Of a DNA stretch of 52,917 bases, positions 25,263 through 33,741 are shown one piece after another. A program made the translations under genes and the position numbers. The notes under the pieces were generated by a model that saw nothing but the letters and a program-made list of their open reading frames with translations, made no database searches and was not told where the DNA came from. Numbering within the stretch: the first letter of the stretch is position 1; every line of letters begins with the position of its first letter. The stretch is from Streptomyces glomeratus (GTDB taxonomy: Bacteria > Actinomycetota > Actinomycetes > Streptomycetales > Streptomycetaceae), in the NCBI RefSeq assembly GCF_021462825.1, contig NZ_JAKEEB010000040.1, positions 1 to 52,917 on the forward strand, in the 5' to 3' direction.

Positions 25263-25913
25263 TCAGGCGGTCCGGATCTCGGTGCCGAGCGCCACCGAGA
25301 TGGCCCGCTGGTGGACGAGTCCTGTGCGCACCAGCCTGGCCTCGGGGGTGAAGCAGTCAACGATGGTCATGTGGTTCGCCGCCGGGCACACTCCGCCGTT
25401 GACGATGACGTCGGGCTCCAGGCCAGAGGCGGCCAGGAAGGCGTGGACCTGGTTGATGGTGATAGCCGGGCCCGGGTCGTCCGGACCGGCGTCTCCGGAA
25501 ATGTTCGCTGTGGTGGCCGCGAGCGGAACTTTCACTGCCGACGCGAGGTCCCCGAGGATGCCGGGGGCGATCGTGACCAGGGCAGGTGATCCGACGGCCG
25601 CATGCTGGGCGGCGTCTTCCGCGTTCTTCCACGGCAGTAGCAGCGCGAGATCGCCGGGCCAGAAGGCTGCCGCGAGTCGCCTGGCCTCCGGGCTGAGGAC
25701 GAAGCATTCCTCGCAGGAGGCGGTTGAGGCGGCTACGTAGGCAAGGGGCTTACCGCTCGGGCGCCGCTTGCCCGTGATGATGTCGTCGCACGCCCGCGCG
25801 TTGCTCGCGTCGGCGCAGACCATGTACCAGCGCCGGGTCGGGACGACGACGAGTCCTCCGCCTTCGATCGCCTGTACTGCGGCTTCGAGGTCTTCGGGAC
25901 CGATGACACGCAT
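25263..25913 (-). CDS. YrdC/Sua5-family protein
   Basis: 216 residues of the YrdC fold. The family motif K-x-R-P with following PL is seen as TGKRRPSGKPLAYVAAST, and the ATP/threonylcarbamoyl region is seen as PLAATTANISGDAGPDDPGP. Sua5/YrdC makes threonylcarbamoyl-AMP for the tRNA t6A modification; paralogs in antibiotic loci (for example TobZ and HypF-like carbamoyltransferases) transfer carbamoyl groups. The early motif VVVPTRRWYMVCAD is degenerate compared with the housekeeping 'PTETVYGL', so a changed substrate is likely. Good ribosome site (AAGGAG) before ATG 25913. It follows the PhyH gene by 2 bp in the operon. A carbamoylation step is a reasonable guess. Confidence 0.82.
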   Translation of the reverse strand: MRVIGPEDLEAAVQAIEGGGLVVVPTRRWYMVCADASNARACDDIITGKRRPSGKPLAYVAASTASCEECFVLSPEARRLAAAFWPGDLALLLPWKNAEDAAQHAAVGSPALVTIAPGILGDLASAVKVPLAATTANISGDAGPDDPGPAITINQVHAFLAASGLEPDVIVNGGVCPAANHMTIVDCFTPEARLVRTGLVHQRAISVALGTEIRTA

Positions 25914-25915
25914 AG

Positions 25916-26683
25916 CTACTCCTTGTCGACTGTGGGCTGAGGAGCCGCGGCGAGAGACGGGTAGTCGAGCCACGGGTCGCGCAGGGCTTCGAGGCGGCGG
26001 CGCGGGTGGTCCGGGTGGGAAACGCGGAAGTAGGCCATCACCCTGGGGAACAGGGTGAGGTTCCGTCCTACTGAGTGCGGGACGAGATGGTGCATGAGCA
26101 GGACGTCGCCGGGGGCGCCGAGTAGCGCCATACCCCGCTCCTGGTCGACCTCCGGGGGCACCTGCTCCGTCATGCCGAGCGACCACTGAGTCCGGAACCA
26201 GTCCGCCATCGTGTGGTGACCGCCCGGCTGGTAGTGCAGCGCGCCGTCCTGCGCGCTGCTCACATCGGACAGGACGACTCCGACGAGGAGCGAGAAGGTA
26301 CGCAGTTCTCGCGGATCGAGGTGAGGGCAGGAGACCCCGTCCACGTGCATCGGCTTCTCCGGCTGCACATCGGGGAACTCCGACTCGGGTACGCGGATCT
26401 GGATCTGTGCGGTGGTGACGGTGAGGGTGTCCCCGAGGAGGTCGGTGGCGAGTTCGGCTGCGCCCGTATCCGCGCACAAGGCGAGGATGTCGGGATGGCT
26501 CCCGAGTTCCGGGGCGAAGGTGCGCTGGCTGTACGCGGGGATGTCGTCGGCCTTCAGGTGATCGCGGTACCAAGCCTCTATCAACGATGCGGCGCGACCA
26601 GCCAGTTCGGGGGCGACCAGGCCGCGGCGTACGAGCGCGCCGTCCCGCTTGAAAGTGTCCTTCTCCTCAGGCGTGAGGGGCAT
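25916..26683 (-). CDS. Phytanoyl-CoA dioxygenase (PhyH) family Fe(II)/2-oxoglutarate oxygenase
   Basis: 255 residues. The iron facial triad can be read: HVD in EKPMHVDGVSCPHLDP and the distal histidine in LLMHHLVPHSVGRNLT, followed by Arg for 2-oxoglutarate. The N-terminus PLTPEEKDTFKRDGALVRRG is typical of PhyH. Such enzymes hydroxylate, desaturate or epimerise small molecules in natural-product pathways. ATG 26683 is set by GGAGG five bases upstream and overlaps the creatininase-family gene by 17 bp, so translation is coupled. Substrate unknown. Confidence 0.88.
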   Translation of the reverse strand: MPLTPEEKDTFKRDGALVRRGLVAPELAGRAASLIEAWYRDHLKADDIPAYSQRTFAPELGSHPDILALCADTGAAELATDLLGDTLTVTTAQIQIRVPESEFPDVQPEKPMHVDGVSCPHLDPRELRTFSLLVGVVLSDVSSAQDGALHYQPGGHHTMADWFRTQWSLGMTEQVPPEVDQERGMALLGAPGDVLLMHHLVPHSVGRNLTLFPRVMAYFRVSHPDHPRRRLEALRDPWLDYPSLAAAPQPTVDKE

Positions 26684-27506
26684 GGTGCCTCCGTAAGGTT
26701 TCTGGTGTCCCACGGGACGAGTCCGTGTCGATGCGGTTCAGGGCGTACACGCTCCCGTCGAGAGCCGCGGTGAGGAGCTTCTGACCGAGCTCCGGGGTGG
26801 CTTTGCGGGGGTCCCCGCCGATGACGCCCCCGGTGGAGAGAGCAGGGTCGTCGGACGTCCAGGGCCAGGTGACGCCGCGGTCCAATACGAGGCGTCCGAC
26901 TGCCTGGCGCTGGCCGGGGTCGGGGACGGTCTCGCTGGGCAGGAGGTCCAGTCGGACCCGGTCCGGGTCGAGGGCGAGCATGAGGGCGGTCTCCAACACT
27001 CCGGCGTGTACCTCGGGCAACTCGCTGTCGATCGGAACGCGGCCGGCGGCGAGTGCCGCGGGGTGCAGTACGCAGGTGGTAACGCCGTGGGAGTGACGGA
27101 GCTGGTTGACGACCGCCTCCAGGACGCCGCGATTGCCGCCGTGGCCGTTGATGAGGAGCAGGGACTGGACACGCGTGGACCGGATGTACTCGGTGACGAG
27201 CGTGATGATCAGCGTCGCGTACAGGTGGAGGTCCAGGGTGATGGTCCCTGGCGTGCGAGCGTGTTCGGGCGAGAGGCCGTAGGGGACGGCCGGCCCTACC
27301 CAGAGGTCGTGTCGGCCCGCCACGTATGTGGCCAGGCGGTGCGCGAATTGCTCGGCGATAACGGTGTCGGTGTCCAACGGCAAGTGGGGACCGTGTTGTT
27401 CGACCGATCCGAGCGGCAGGCAGAGGACGGACCGCTCGCCGAGCTCGGCCGCCACACGAGGGGCGGTGAGCGCGGCGAACGCCCGTCTGTTGCTGGGGGT
27501 CGTCAC
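26667..27506 (-). CDS. Creatininase-family amidohydrolase
   Basis: 279 residues. Family motifs: LPLGSVEQHGPHLPLDTDTV (metal ligands Glu, His, Asp), YGLSPEHARTPGTITLD, INGHGGNRGVLEAVVNQL, and ELPEVHAGVLETALML with the conserved His-Ala-Gly-x-x-Glu. All expected zinc or manganese ligands are present, so it should be active. Relatives hydrolyse creatinine-like cyclic amides, formamides in riboflavin and F420 pathways, or release a dipeptide in mycofactocin maturation (MftE). The start GTG 27506 overlaps the methyltransferase stop as GTGA. In this operon it may open or close an amide ring of the product. Confidence 0.87.
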   Translation of the reverse strand: MTTPSNRRAFAALTAPRVAAELGERSVLCLPLGSVEQHGPHLPLDTDTVIAEQFAHRLATYVAGRHDLWVGPAVPYGLSPEHARTPGTITLDLHLYATLIITLVTEYIRSTRVQSLLLINGHGGNRGVLEAVVNQLRHSHGVTTCVLHPAALAAGRVPIDSELPEVHAGVLETALMLALDPDRVRLDLLPSETVPDPGQRQAVGRLVLDRGVTWPWTSDDPALSTGGVIGGDPRKATPELGQKLLTAALDGSVYALNRIDTDSSRGTPETLRRHHAPHA

Positions 27507-28300
27507 CTCCTGCTCCGCCGCCCGAACCGGATCAGGAACTCGTTCTCCTCCGGGAAGGTGTCGTCCTTGCTGAAGTCCGTGAGCCGCTCCTTGACCGCGG
27601 TCTCGAATTCGGGCAGCCGGACGCCGAAGAGGTGGGGTGCGGCGAAGGAGGTGGAGTAGAGGTAGCCGAGGATGCTTTCGGTGGTCCAGGTGCGGTGGAC
27701 AGGGATCCGTGCCTCCTCGACCTGGTCGAAGGGCGACTCCTCCATGATCTCGCTGTAGGGGCGGTTGTGGTGCTGGAAGGTGCCGGAGCCGGCGCGGCGT
27801 TCCTCGCCGAGGAACGACTTGATGACGTCCCGGACGGCCTCCTTCCAGGGGCTGGTCGCGGTCCAGAAGCTGCTGTCGCCGAAGATGGCCACGACACCAT
27901 CGGGTGCGATCTGGTCGTCCAGGCGGGACAGGACGGCTGCCTGGTCGAGCCAGTGGAACGCGCGGCAGATCGTGACCAGGTCGGCCTTCCAGCCGGCGGG
28001 CGGCACGAAGTCCTCGGCGGTGCTCTCGACGAGCGACAGGCGCGTGCCCTCGGGCAGCTTCGGGCGCAGCGCCGACTCCGCCGCGGCGAGCATGTCGGCG
28101 TCGTTGTCGATGGCGATGGTGTCGTTGAACCGGCCGAGCAGCGCCTCGGCGACCAGTCCGGTGCCGGTGCCGACGTCGAGCAGGCGTCGCGGACCGCCGG
28201 TCCGGGTCGGAGCGGCCTGGTCCAGGGCCTCGGCGACGTCTTCGGGGATACCGGGGCGGAACTGGCGGTAGTAGCTGGCGGTTCCGGTGAACAGGCTCAT
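27503..28300 (-). CDS. Class I SAM-dependent methyltransferase
   Basis: 265 residues. Motif I is LLDVGTGTGLVAEALL near residue 40, the acidic residue after beta-2 is in TIAIDNDADML, and motif IV is ADLVTICRAFHWLDQ. The AFHW/W-LD pattern is typical of the methyltransferase-11 type. The N-terminus FTGTASYYRQFRPGIPEDVA is also typical of that group. C-terminal ~100 residues form a substrate cap. ATG 28300 overlaps the HAD stop as ATGA, so it is coupled to that gene. Acceptor atom and substrate cannot be told. Confidence 0.88.
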   Translation of the reverse strand: MSLFTGTASYYRQFRPGIPEDVAEALDQAAPTRTGGPRRLLDVGTGTGLVAEALLGRFNDTIAIDNDADMLAAAESALRPKLPEGTRLSLVESTAEDFVPPAGWKADLVTICRAFHWLDQAAVLSRLDDQIAPDGVVAIFGDSSFWTATSPWKEAVRDVIKSFLGEERRAGSGTFQHHNRPYSEIMEESPFDQVEEARIPVHRTWTTESILGYLYSTSFAAPHLFGVRLPEFETAVKERLTDFSKDDTFPEENEFLIRFGRRSRR

Positions 28301-28962
28301 GTGGCGCTCCGTGGTGCGAGGTGCTGGATGTGGGCGGTGGCTGCCGCCAAGTCGTCGGCGACGAGCACACCGTGGTCAACGAGCAGGGACTCGTCGGGGA
28401 CCTGCCTTCCGCGCGAGATCCACACGGCGCGCGCCTCTGCTTCGATGGCACCCACGATGTCGCACGACCAGTCGTCACCGACGTGGATCAGGCCACTTGG
28501 CTCCGCGCCGAAGTGGTCGGTCACGGCCTGGAAGGCGCGGCGGTCGGGCTTGGTGTAACCGATGCGGCAGGACGGGAAGAAGTCGCTCACCCACGGGGAG
28601 AGGAGCCTGCGCATTCCGTCGGTGTCGGCGTCGACGCAGGTCACGTTGGAGAGGGTGACGACGGTCGCTACGGCACTGATCCGGCGCAGGGCATCTGCGG
28701 TACCGGGATAGAGGTGGAATGGGGCCGGCGCCACATCGCGTGGGAAAGTCTCCGCCGGCACCTGGATGGCTTCGCAGACCTCGTGCACCAGCGAGTCGGT
28801 CAGGGCCGGGCGGGTGTGGAGACTGGACCGAAGGATCTCGCGGGTACGCGTGGGAGGAAGCGGTGACGCCTCGACCAGCCGCATCGTCAGACCGGGGCCA
28901 TCGGCCATGCCCAGGGTGCCCCCGACGTCCACCGAGACCAGCAGTTCAGGCCGTGACGTCAC
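28297..28962 (-). CDS. HAD-superfamily hydrolase (second of two in the operon)
   Basis: 221 residues. Motif I is changed from DxDxT to VSVDVGGTLG (D-V-G-G-T), motif II is TLSNVTC, motif III is GYTKPDRRAF with the Lys, and motif IV is HVGDDWSCDIVGA. The second Asp of motif I, the usual acid/base, is replaced by Gly, as in some non-phosphatase or phosphonatase-like members, so true phosphatase activity is uncertain. GTG 28962 overlaps the previous stop (GTGA). Probably removes a phosphate or acts on a C-X bond of a pathway intermediate. Confidence 0.85.
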   Translation of the reverse strand: MTSRPELLVSVDVGGTLGMADGPGLTMRLVEASPLPPTRTREILRSSLHTRPALTDSLVHEVCEAIQVPAETFPRDVAPAPFHLYPGTADALRRISAVATVVTLSNVTCVDADTDGMRRLLSPWVSDFFPSCRIGYTKPDRRAFQAVTDHFGAEPSGLIHVGDDWSCDIVGAIEAEARAVWISRGRQVPDESLLVDHGVLVADDLAAATAHIQHLAPRSAT

Positions 28963-29405
28963 TGGGCCCTCCCCGCGGTGGCCGGGAGCGCGGAGACGAC
29001 GGCTTCGATACGGGCCTGCCGGATGTCCGGGGTGGTGGCTTCGGAGAGGAACGTGAGGACGTACCGCAGCTCCGCTTCGTCGAGCGCGTCGACTGACCGC
29101 CTTTCCTGATCGGCGGCGGCGTTCAGGTCCGGTGGGACGCTGCGGGGGCGCAATCCGTGCGGCAGGTGGAGTCGGCCGTGCCAACGCTCGCCGTCAACCG
29201 ATGCCGGAAAGCCGGTCGTGGGCCGCAGGACAGTGACGTCGTCCAGGGTCAGGATGCGCACCGGGACGGACGAGTCCGCGATGTCGAGGCTTCCGGTGAG
29301 GAAGGTGTCGTGGCCGTCGATTCGTCGCGACAGGCGGAGCAGGGGCCCTTCCGGGCTGTGGGCGACCGTGCCTTCGACGGGAACGTTCAGTGGGGCGCTG
29401 GGCAC
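28959..29405 (-). CDS. Protein of unknown function in the island operon
   Basis: 148 residues with no family I recognise. The sequence alternates beta-like stretches (VAHSPEGPLLRLSRRIDGHD, TFLTGSLDIADSSVPVRILT, DDVTVLRPTTGFPASVDGER) and ends in a helical tail (ELRYVLTFLSEATTPDIRQA). There are no cysteines, no signal peptide and no membrane segment. GTG 29405 is chosen for its AAGGAG six bases upstream; it overlaps the enolase-family gene by 19 bp. Its place inside a tightly coupled operon says that it belongs to the pathway, perhaps as a small beta-barrel enzyme or accessory protein. Confidence 0.75.
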   Translation of the reverse strand: MPSAPLNVPVEGTVAHSPEGPLLRLSRRIDGHDTFLTGSLDIADSSVPVRILTLDDVTVLRPTTGFPASVDGERWHGRLHLPHGLRPRSVPPDLNAAADQERRSVDALDEAELRYVLTFLSEATTPDIRQARIEAVVSALPATAGRAQ

Positions 29406-30457
29406 GCTGTGCTCCTTGGCGTGGTGCCGAGACCAGGGGTGTCTGGCAAGCGGATATGGCCGTTTTCGGGGCGGAGCGGCATCTCGTAGAGGCGTTGACG
29501 GCCGGGCTCCCATCGCAGCCGGTATTCGACGGCCGGGACGGCGTCGGGGTAGGCGGCGGCGAGGTGGAGGCCGGGCAGGAGCGAGCGGCCGTGTGGGTAT
29601 ACGGGGAGACCCTGGGCCTGAGCGACTGGGATGATCTGTGCCGCTCGGGTCAGGCCGCCGCATCCGACGGCGTCGAGGGTGAGGGCGCTGGGGCGTATGT
29701 ACTGGATCAGTCCGGCCGGGTCCTCGTCGCAGTGAGCGCGTTCGCCGACTGCGAGCGGCAGCGGGGTCGCCGCGAGGAGTTCGTAGACGTCGGCGTCATG
29801 ATGCGGGAGCGGGTCCTCCAGCCACCGGAGGCAGGCGGGGTCGGCGGCCTGCGCGAAGGCAAGAGCCAGTGCAGGTGTCCAGGTGCCGACCGCGTCGACG
29901 GCGAGCGGCGCGCCGAGAGCGTGAGAGCAGCGTTCAACTGCTTGGGCCATGCGTACGGCGGCTTCTGCGGGCGGGTAGGCCGGGTCGCGGCGCAGTCCCC
30001 ACTTGGTGAAGTTCCAGCCGCCGGCCATGACGCCGGTCAGCACGTTCCGGCTGTTGATACTGCTGAGGTCCTGGGTGAGCCAGGAGGCATACGCCGGGAT
30101 GAGCGGCTGCGGGGCTGCGGTCGTGAGGAGTTCGGCCACGATGCACTCGGCGAGTCGGCCGTGGAGGTCCCAGACGGCGCAGTCGACCGTGCCGACAGCC
30201 CACGAGGCTGCCTCGGACGGCTGCCTGCGGGCCGCGGTCCGCAGTTCGTCGAGCAGGCGAACGTGGTCGGTGACCAGCGCGTCCTTCGTCTCGGGGGCAA
30301 GTACGTCGTTCACGTAGCGTCCCACGCGTTCCCCGACTGGGCCGTACCAGCCGACCGCGTTCCCAGCGCGGACCGCGATGAAGAAGGTGTCGTCACCGGC
30401 TGCCGCGGGCTGCCTCGTCTGGACCACGTGGAGGTCCTGGATGGTCCACGAGGTCAT
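29387..30457 (-). CDS. Enolase-superfamily enzyme (mandelate racemase / muconate lactonizing type)
   Basis: 356 residues. The N-terminal capping domain is followed by the (beta/alpha) barrel with the expected catalytic set: Lys in NFTKWGLRRD, Asp in LAVDAVGTWTP, Glu in LRWLEDPLPHHD, Glu in LAVGERAHCDED, and His in GLPVYPHGRSL. These bind Mg and abstract a proton alpha to a carboxylate, so the substrate is an acid (dehydration, racemisation or cycloisomerisation). ATG 30457 overlaps the phosphoketolase stop (ATGA) and has GGGAGG upstream. Together with a phosphoketolase-like enzyme this points to a sugar-acid-like intermediate. Confidence 0.87.
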   Translation of the reverse strand: MTSWTIQDLHVVQTRQPAAAGDDTFFIAVRAGNAVGWYGPVGERVGRYVNDVLAPETKDALVTDHVRLLDELRTAARRQPSEAASWAVGTVDCAVWDLHGRLAECIVAELLTTAAPQPLIPAYASWLTQDLSSINSRNVLTGVMAGGWNFTKWGLRRDPAYPPAEAAVRMAQAVERCSHALGAPLAVDAVGTWTPALALAFAQAADPACLRWLEDPLPHHDADVYELLAATPLPLAVGERAHCDEDPAGLIQYIRPSALTLDAVGCGGLTRAAQIIPVAQAQGLPVYPHGRSLLPGLHLAAAYPDAVPAVEYRLRWEPGRQRLYEMPLRPENGHIRLPDTPGLGTTPRSTACPAPH

Positions 30458-32502
30458 CGGACCACCTCCCGGGAGGCCAGGAGGAGGTCGGCAGCCCGCT
30501 CGACGCCCGCCACGTCCATGCCCATGGTGCGAGCGAGATCGCGCTGCGGCAGCGGGCCGGCGGGCTCCTGCCAGCCGATGACGTCGACAGGGCGGCGGAG
30601 CCTTCTCGCCAATAGGCCCCACACAGCTGCCGGATGGCCGAGAGTGAGGACGAGAACGGGCGCATGAGCACCGAGGTAGTGTTCGACCTCGCGGCCGTTC
30701 AGGCCCCGTGGCCAGACGCTTGGCGCACCGAGGACTGTAAGGTCCAGCAGATTGACGACTCGGACCCGGCACCGGTGACGGTCACGAATGCGGTCGACGG
30801 CTTCCGTGGCTACGACAGCGGGGATGTCTCCTGCTGTCACGATCGTCAGGTCGGGCTCGTCATCGTCGCTGAGGTGCGACCACACCGCGAGACCACGGCT
30901 TTGCTCCTCGGCCAGATAACCCTCCGGATGGCGAGTGCGGGTGTGCTTGCCCGTGATGACCAGGTTGACTCGGTCCACCGAGTCGAGCGCCTCGTCCAGG
31001 ACCGCCGCCGTCCGCGCCGGGTCCGCCGGCGTCAGCACCCGCACTCCGGGGGCGACGAGGGCCAGTAGGGCGGTGGCGAGAGACGGGTCGCCGTGCGTGT
31101 GGACGTTGTGCCAGCCGTATGAGGTCAGAAGGAGATTCAGGCTGGGGAGGCCCCGAGCGCCGTCGAGGCGTCGCTGCTTGATGTGCCCCACCAGGCCGCT
31201 CGTGAGCAGAGGAGCGAAGCTTTCGTACGACACGAACAGGCCCCGTCGCCCGCTGGCGGTCCAGCCGGCGAGCCACTCCAACAGCACCTCCTCCGCCAGC
31301 AGCTCGTGAGCCCATTGCTCACCCGCAAGACCGGGGAGACGGTTGGAGGCCAGTTCGTCGGGACTGAGAAGCAGGAAGTCCCCTCGTTCGGCATGCTGCC
31401 GGACGATCCCAGTAACCGCGCTTGCGAACGAGACCGCATTGGCCTCACCCGGGGCAGACGGAGTCGACGATCGTGCGGAGGGAAGGGCGCACCAGCGAAC
31501 CTGGGCGACGGCCTCCGCGAGCGGCCCTCGGCTGCGTCCGTACGTGTCGAAAAGCTGTGAAGGCCGGTAGGAGGCCAACCAGTCATCGAGCTGCGCCAGT
31601 TGTTCTGCGTCGGCCTGCGGGTTTGTGAGGGGAGTCTTGTGCAGGGCGGGCGTGCCGAGGAGCGTCTGGCTGCCGAGGGCGACAGGGCCGGTCCATCCCT
31701 TGATGCAGCGCAGGACGAGAGCTGTAGGACGGTCTTCCAAGGTGGACTCCATGGCGTCCCATAGGGCGGCGTGAAAGGCGGCGTGCTCAGCCTGTGATCC
31801 CGTGGTGATGTGGACGATCTCGGCTTTCCAGCCGAGGCCGGCGAAGTACGCGCGAAGGCGGTCGTCGTCCAGCCGTCCGAGCAGTGACGGACCGCCCATG
31901 CGGAAGCCGTTCACGTGCACTACGGGAAGGACGGTGGCCCCAGTGAGGTCGCCGTGCGCGAGCCAGGCGGCTGCGGTGGTCGGGGTCTCGCACTCGCCGT
32001 CGCCGATCACAGGCACGACGATTCTGCCGGGAGCGCCCAGGGCGGCCCCTTGGGCGAAGGGCAGGCAGCCGCCGAGCCGTCCGCCGAGGAATGCGCCAGC
32101 CGGGAGCGCCGGAATCACTTCGGCTCCCAACCCGTCCACGTCGGGGAACGAAAAGGAGAGTCGCCGCAGCCCGTCGGCGTCTGCGCCGAAATCGGGGCGC
32201 AGCCTGCCGAGCTCGCCCGTCACCCAGGATGCTGAGAGCTGGACGATGCCAGCGTGCCCGGCTCCGAGCAGCGGTACGAGGCCGACTTCCCCATCGAGAG
32301 CTCCGGCAGCGAGGGCCAGGTGGGTCAAGGCCCAGGCGGTGCCCGGCACGGTTCCCCAGTGGCCGGAGGGGCGCTTCTTCACGTGTTCGGCGGTCAGCGG
32401 CTGGCTGAGCAGCACGTTGTCCTGGAGGTGGAGTTGGCACACCGAGGAGTAACAGATGGCTCTCCACAGTGCGTCGGCCAGAACGGCGTTGGCCTCCATC
32501 AT
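30454..32502 (-). CDS. Phosphoketolase (XFP)-like ThDP enzyme
   Basis: 682 residues against about 790-830 for ordinary phosphoketolases. Family landmarks: SGHWGTVPGTAWALTHLALA, the ThDP-binding PVIGDGECETPTTAAAWLAH, VLPVVHVNGFRMGGPSLLGR, then in the second domain GLFVSYESFAPLLTSG, LNLLLTSYGWHNVHTHGDPS and VNLVITGKHTRTRHPEGY. XFP cleaves xylulose-5-P or fructose-6-P to acetyl-P and an aldose-P. Several residues near the family His motifs differ (THGDPS for the usual SHQDPG), so the donor may be a different ketose or ketol. ATG 32502 overlaps the radical-SAM stop. A carbon-carbon cleavage at the core of a small-molecule pathway is the likely role. Confidence 0.87.
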   Translation of the reverse strand: MMEANAVLADALWRAICYSSVCQLHLQDNVLLSQPLTAEHVKKRPSGHWGTVPGTAWALTHLALAAGALDGEVGLVPLLGAGHAGIVQLSASWVTGELGRLRPDFGADADGLRRLSFSFPDVDGLGAEVIPALPAGAFLGGRLGGCLPFAQGAALGAPGRIVVPVIGDGECETPTTAAAWLAHGDLTGATVLPVVHVNGFRMGGPSLLGRLDDDRLRAYFAGLGWKAEIVHITTGSQAEHAAFHAALWDAMESTLEDRPTALVLRCIKGWTGPVALGSQTLLGTPALHKTPLTNPQADAEQLAQLDDWLASYRPSQLFDTYGRSRGPLAEAVAQVRWCALPSARSSTPSAPGEANAVSFASAVTGIVRQHAERGDFLLLSPDELASNRLPGLAGEQWAHELLAEEVLLEWLAGWTASGRRGLFVSYESFAPLLTSGLVGHIKQRRLDGARGLPSLNLLLTSYGWHNVHTHGDPSLATALLALVAPGVRVLTPADPARTAAVLDEALDSVDRVNLVITGKHTRTRHPEGYLAEEQSRGLAVWSHLSDDDEPDLTIVTAGDIPAVVATEAVDRIRDRHRCRVRVVNLLDLTVLGAPSVWPRGLNGREVEHYLGAHAPVLVLTLGHPAAVWGLLARRLRRPVDVIGWQEPAGPLPQRDLARTMGMDVAGVERAADLLLASREVVR

Positions 32503-33593
32503 GCGCCGACCAGGGTCTCGTCAGCGAAGGTGAAGTACCAAAGGGGCCGATAGCATTCCCATGCCGCAGGTCGCAGGCCGGAGGGCTTCATGATCTTCTC
32601 TATCTCGGCGCGGGCGAGGAGGTAGTACTCGAGCTCCTGGGCCCCCGAGGCTCGCAGGCCGGCCATGATGCGGTTGTGGGCCTGGTAGACCTGGAAGTTG
32701 GGGAACTCGGTCACGTAGGGCGCGAGGGCCTCGACACCGGTGCGGAGCGCGTCGAGGTCGTCCAGGCCCGCGATGTACGTGAACGACGTGCCGTGACCGG
32801 CAGCAACCGCCCGCCTCAGCACCTCCGGCATGAAGGTGGTCGTCAGCACCGCCTTGCTGGCCTTCAGCAGGAGATCCCGTCGGGTGAAACATTCAGCAGT
32901 GAGCCGGAGCACGAAGGGGCCCACATCGGCAAGGTCGTCGAACGCCTGCCTGGAGAGCAGCACTGAGGTGAGGAAGCCAAGGCGGGCTTCGACGCCATAC
33001 TCGACGAGCACGGAGCGCAAGGCCCGTAGATGGTCGACGGCCGCGGGCTCCCGCTCGAAGCATCCGGTGGAGACAGTGACCTCTCGAACTTCCGTCAGGT
33101 CCCGCCGCGGGTGCTGCTCGCACAGCGCGGCGAGGAGTTCCCGGAGGTCCCGTTCCTCCGACAATCGCGGGTCTGCCGCGGCCTCAAGCGTGTTGGGACA
33201 GAAGGCACAACCAACGCAGCGACTCCGGGCATTCGGGTTGAGCGTCAACGCGGTGCCGCCGTCACGGAAGTAGCCACCAACCGCCTCATCGGCATCGACA
33301 CGCTCCACAACGCCGACCCGAGATTGACCCAGCAGCAGTTGTCCGTCCTCCAGCAGGTGGAACGGGGACTCCGCCGCGTTGAGCGGGACGATGAGCTGCC
33401 AGGGCACCGATCGTGCGCTGTCCAGCCGCACCTGCAAGCGGGCGCGGTGACGCGAGGCTTCACCGTCGATACCGTGGAGATTGATCGCGATGAGCAGGGC
33501 GTCCTCGACCGGCACCCGGTACCGCCGGGCGAGCTGCTCCACGTCCGCGAGTGTGGACGCCACGCCCGCCTGTCCGCCGACTAAAGCTGTCAC
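32499..33593 (-). CDS. Radical-SAM-like protein with an unusual CX2CX2C cluster motif
   Basis: 364 residues. The N-terminal ~130 residues form an unassigned domain. Then comes SRCVGCAFCPNTLEAAADPR, a CX2CX2C triad near residues 137-143 instead of the normal radical-SAM CX3CX2C. The following order fits a radical-SAM barrel: EVREVTVSTGCFEREPAAVD (GGE-like region), ARLGFLTSVLLSRQAF, VLRLTAECFTRRDLLL, GHGTSFTYIAGLDDLDALRT and FPNFQVYQAHNRIMAG. The start is GTG 33593 with GGAG seven bases upstream. Codon 4 is TTA (33582-33584), the rare bldA-read leucine codon, at the head of the operon. Substrate unknown. Confidence 0.72.
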   Translation of the reverse strand: MTALVGGQAGVASTLADVEQLARRYRVPVEDALLIAINLHGIDGEASRHRARLQVRLDSARSVPWQLIVPLNAAESPFHLLEDGQLLLGQSRVGVVERVDADEAVGGYFRDGGTALTLNPNARSRCVGCAFCPNTLEAAADPRLSEERDLRELLAALCEQHPRRDLTEVREVTVSTGCFEREPAAVDHLRALRSVLVEYGVEARLGFLTSVLLSRQAFDDLADVGPFVLRLTAECFTRRDLLLKASKAVLTTTFMPEVLRRAVAAGHGTSFTYIAGLDDLDALRTGVEALAPYVTEFPNFQVYQAHNRIMAGLRASGAQELEYYLLARAEIEKIMKPSGLRPAAWECYRPLWYFTFADETLVGA

Positions 33594-33741
33594 GCGTGTG
33601 CTCCATCCATGAGGCGGGAGGGGGATGGCACGTCGGCGGAACGCGGGGGACGCTCCGCCGACGGCTCCGAAAAGCGTGCCGTCGCACGGCAGGACGGCGA
33701 ACCACGCGCAGGGACTTTTGCAGGACGTCCCGGGACGTTTT

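Noticed and set aside
26667..27506. Mycofactocin-like locus (creatininase family plus radical SAM)
   Set aside because: No MftA-like precursor, MftB, MftD or MftF is present, and the radical-SAM gene has a different cluster motif.
33595..33741. Small gene between the HAD and radical-SAM genes
   Set aside because: Frames here are short, Arg-rich and lack a ribosome site or homology.
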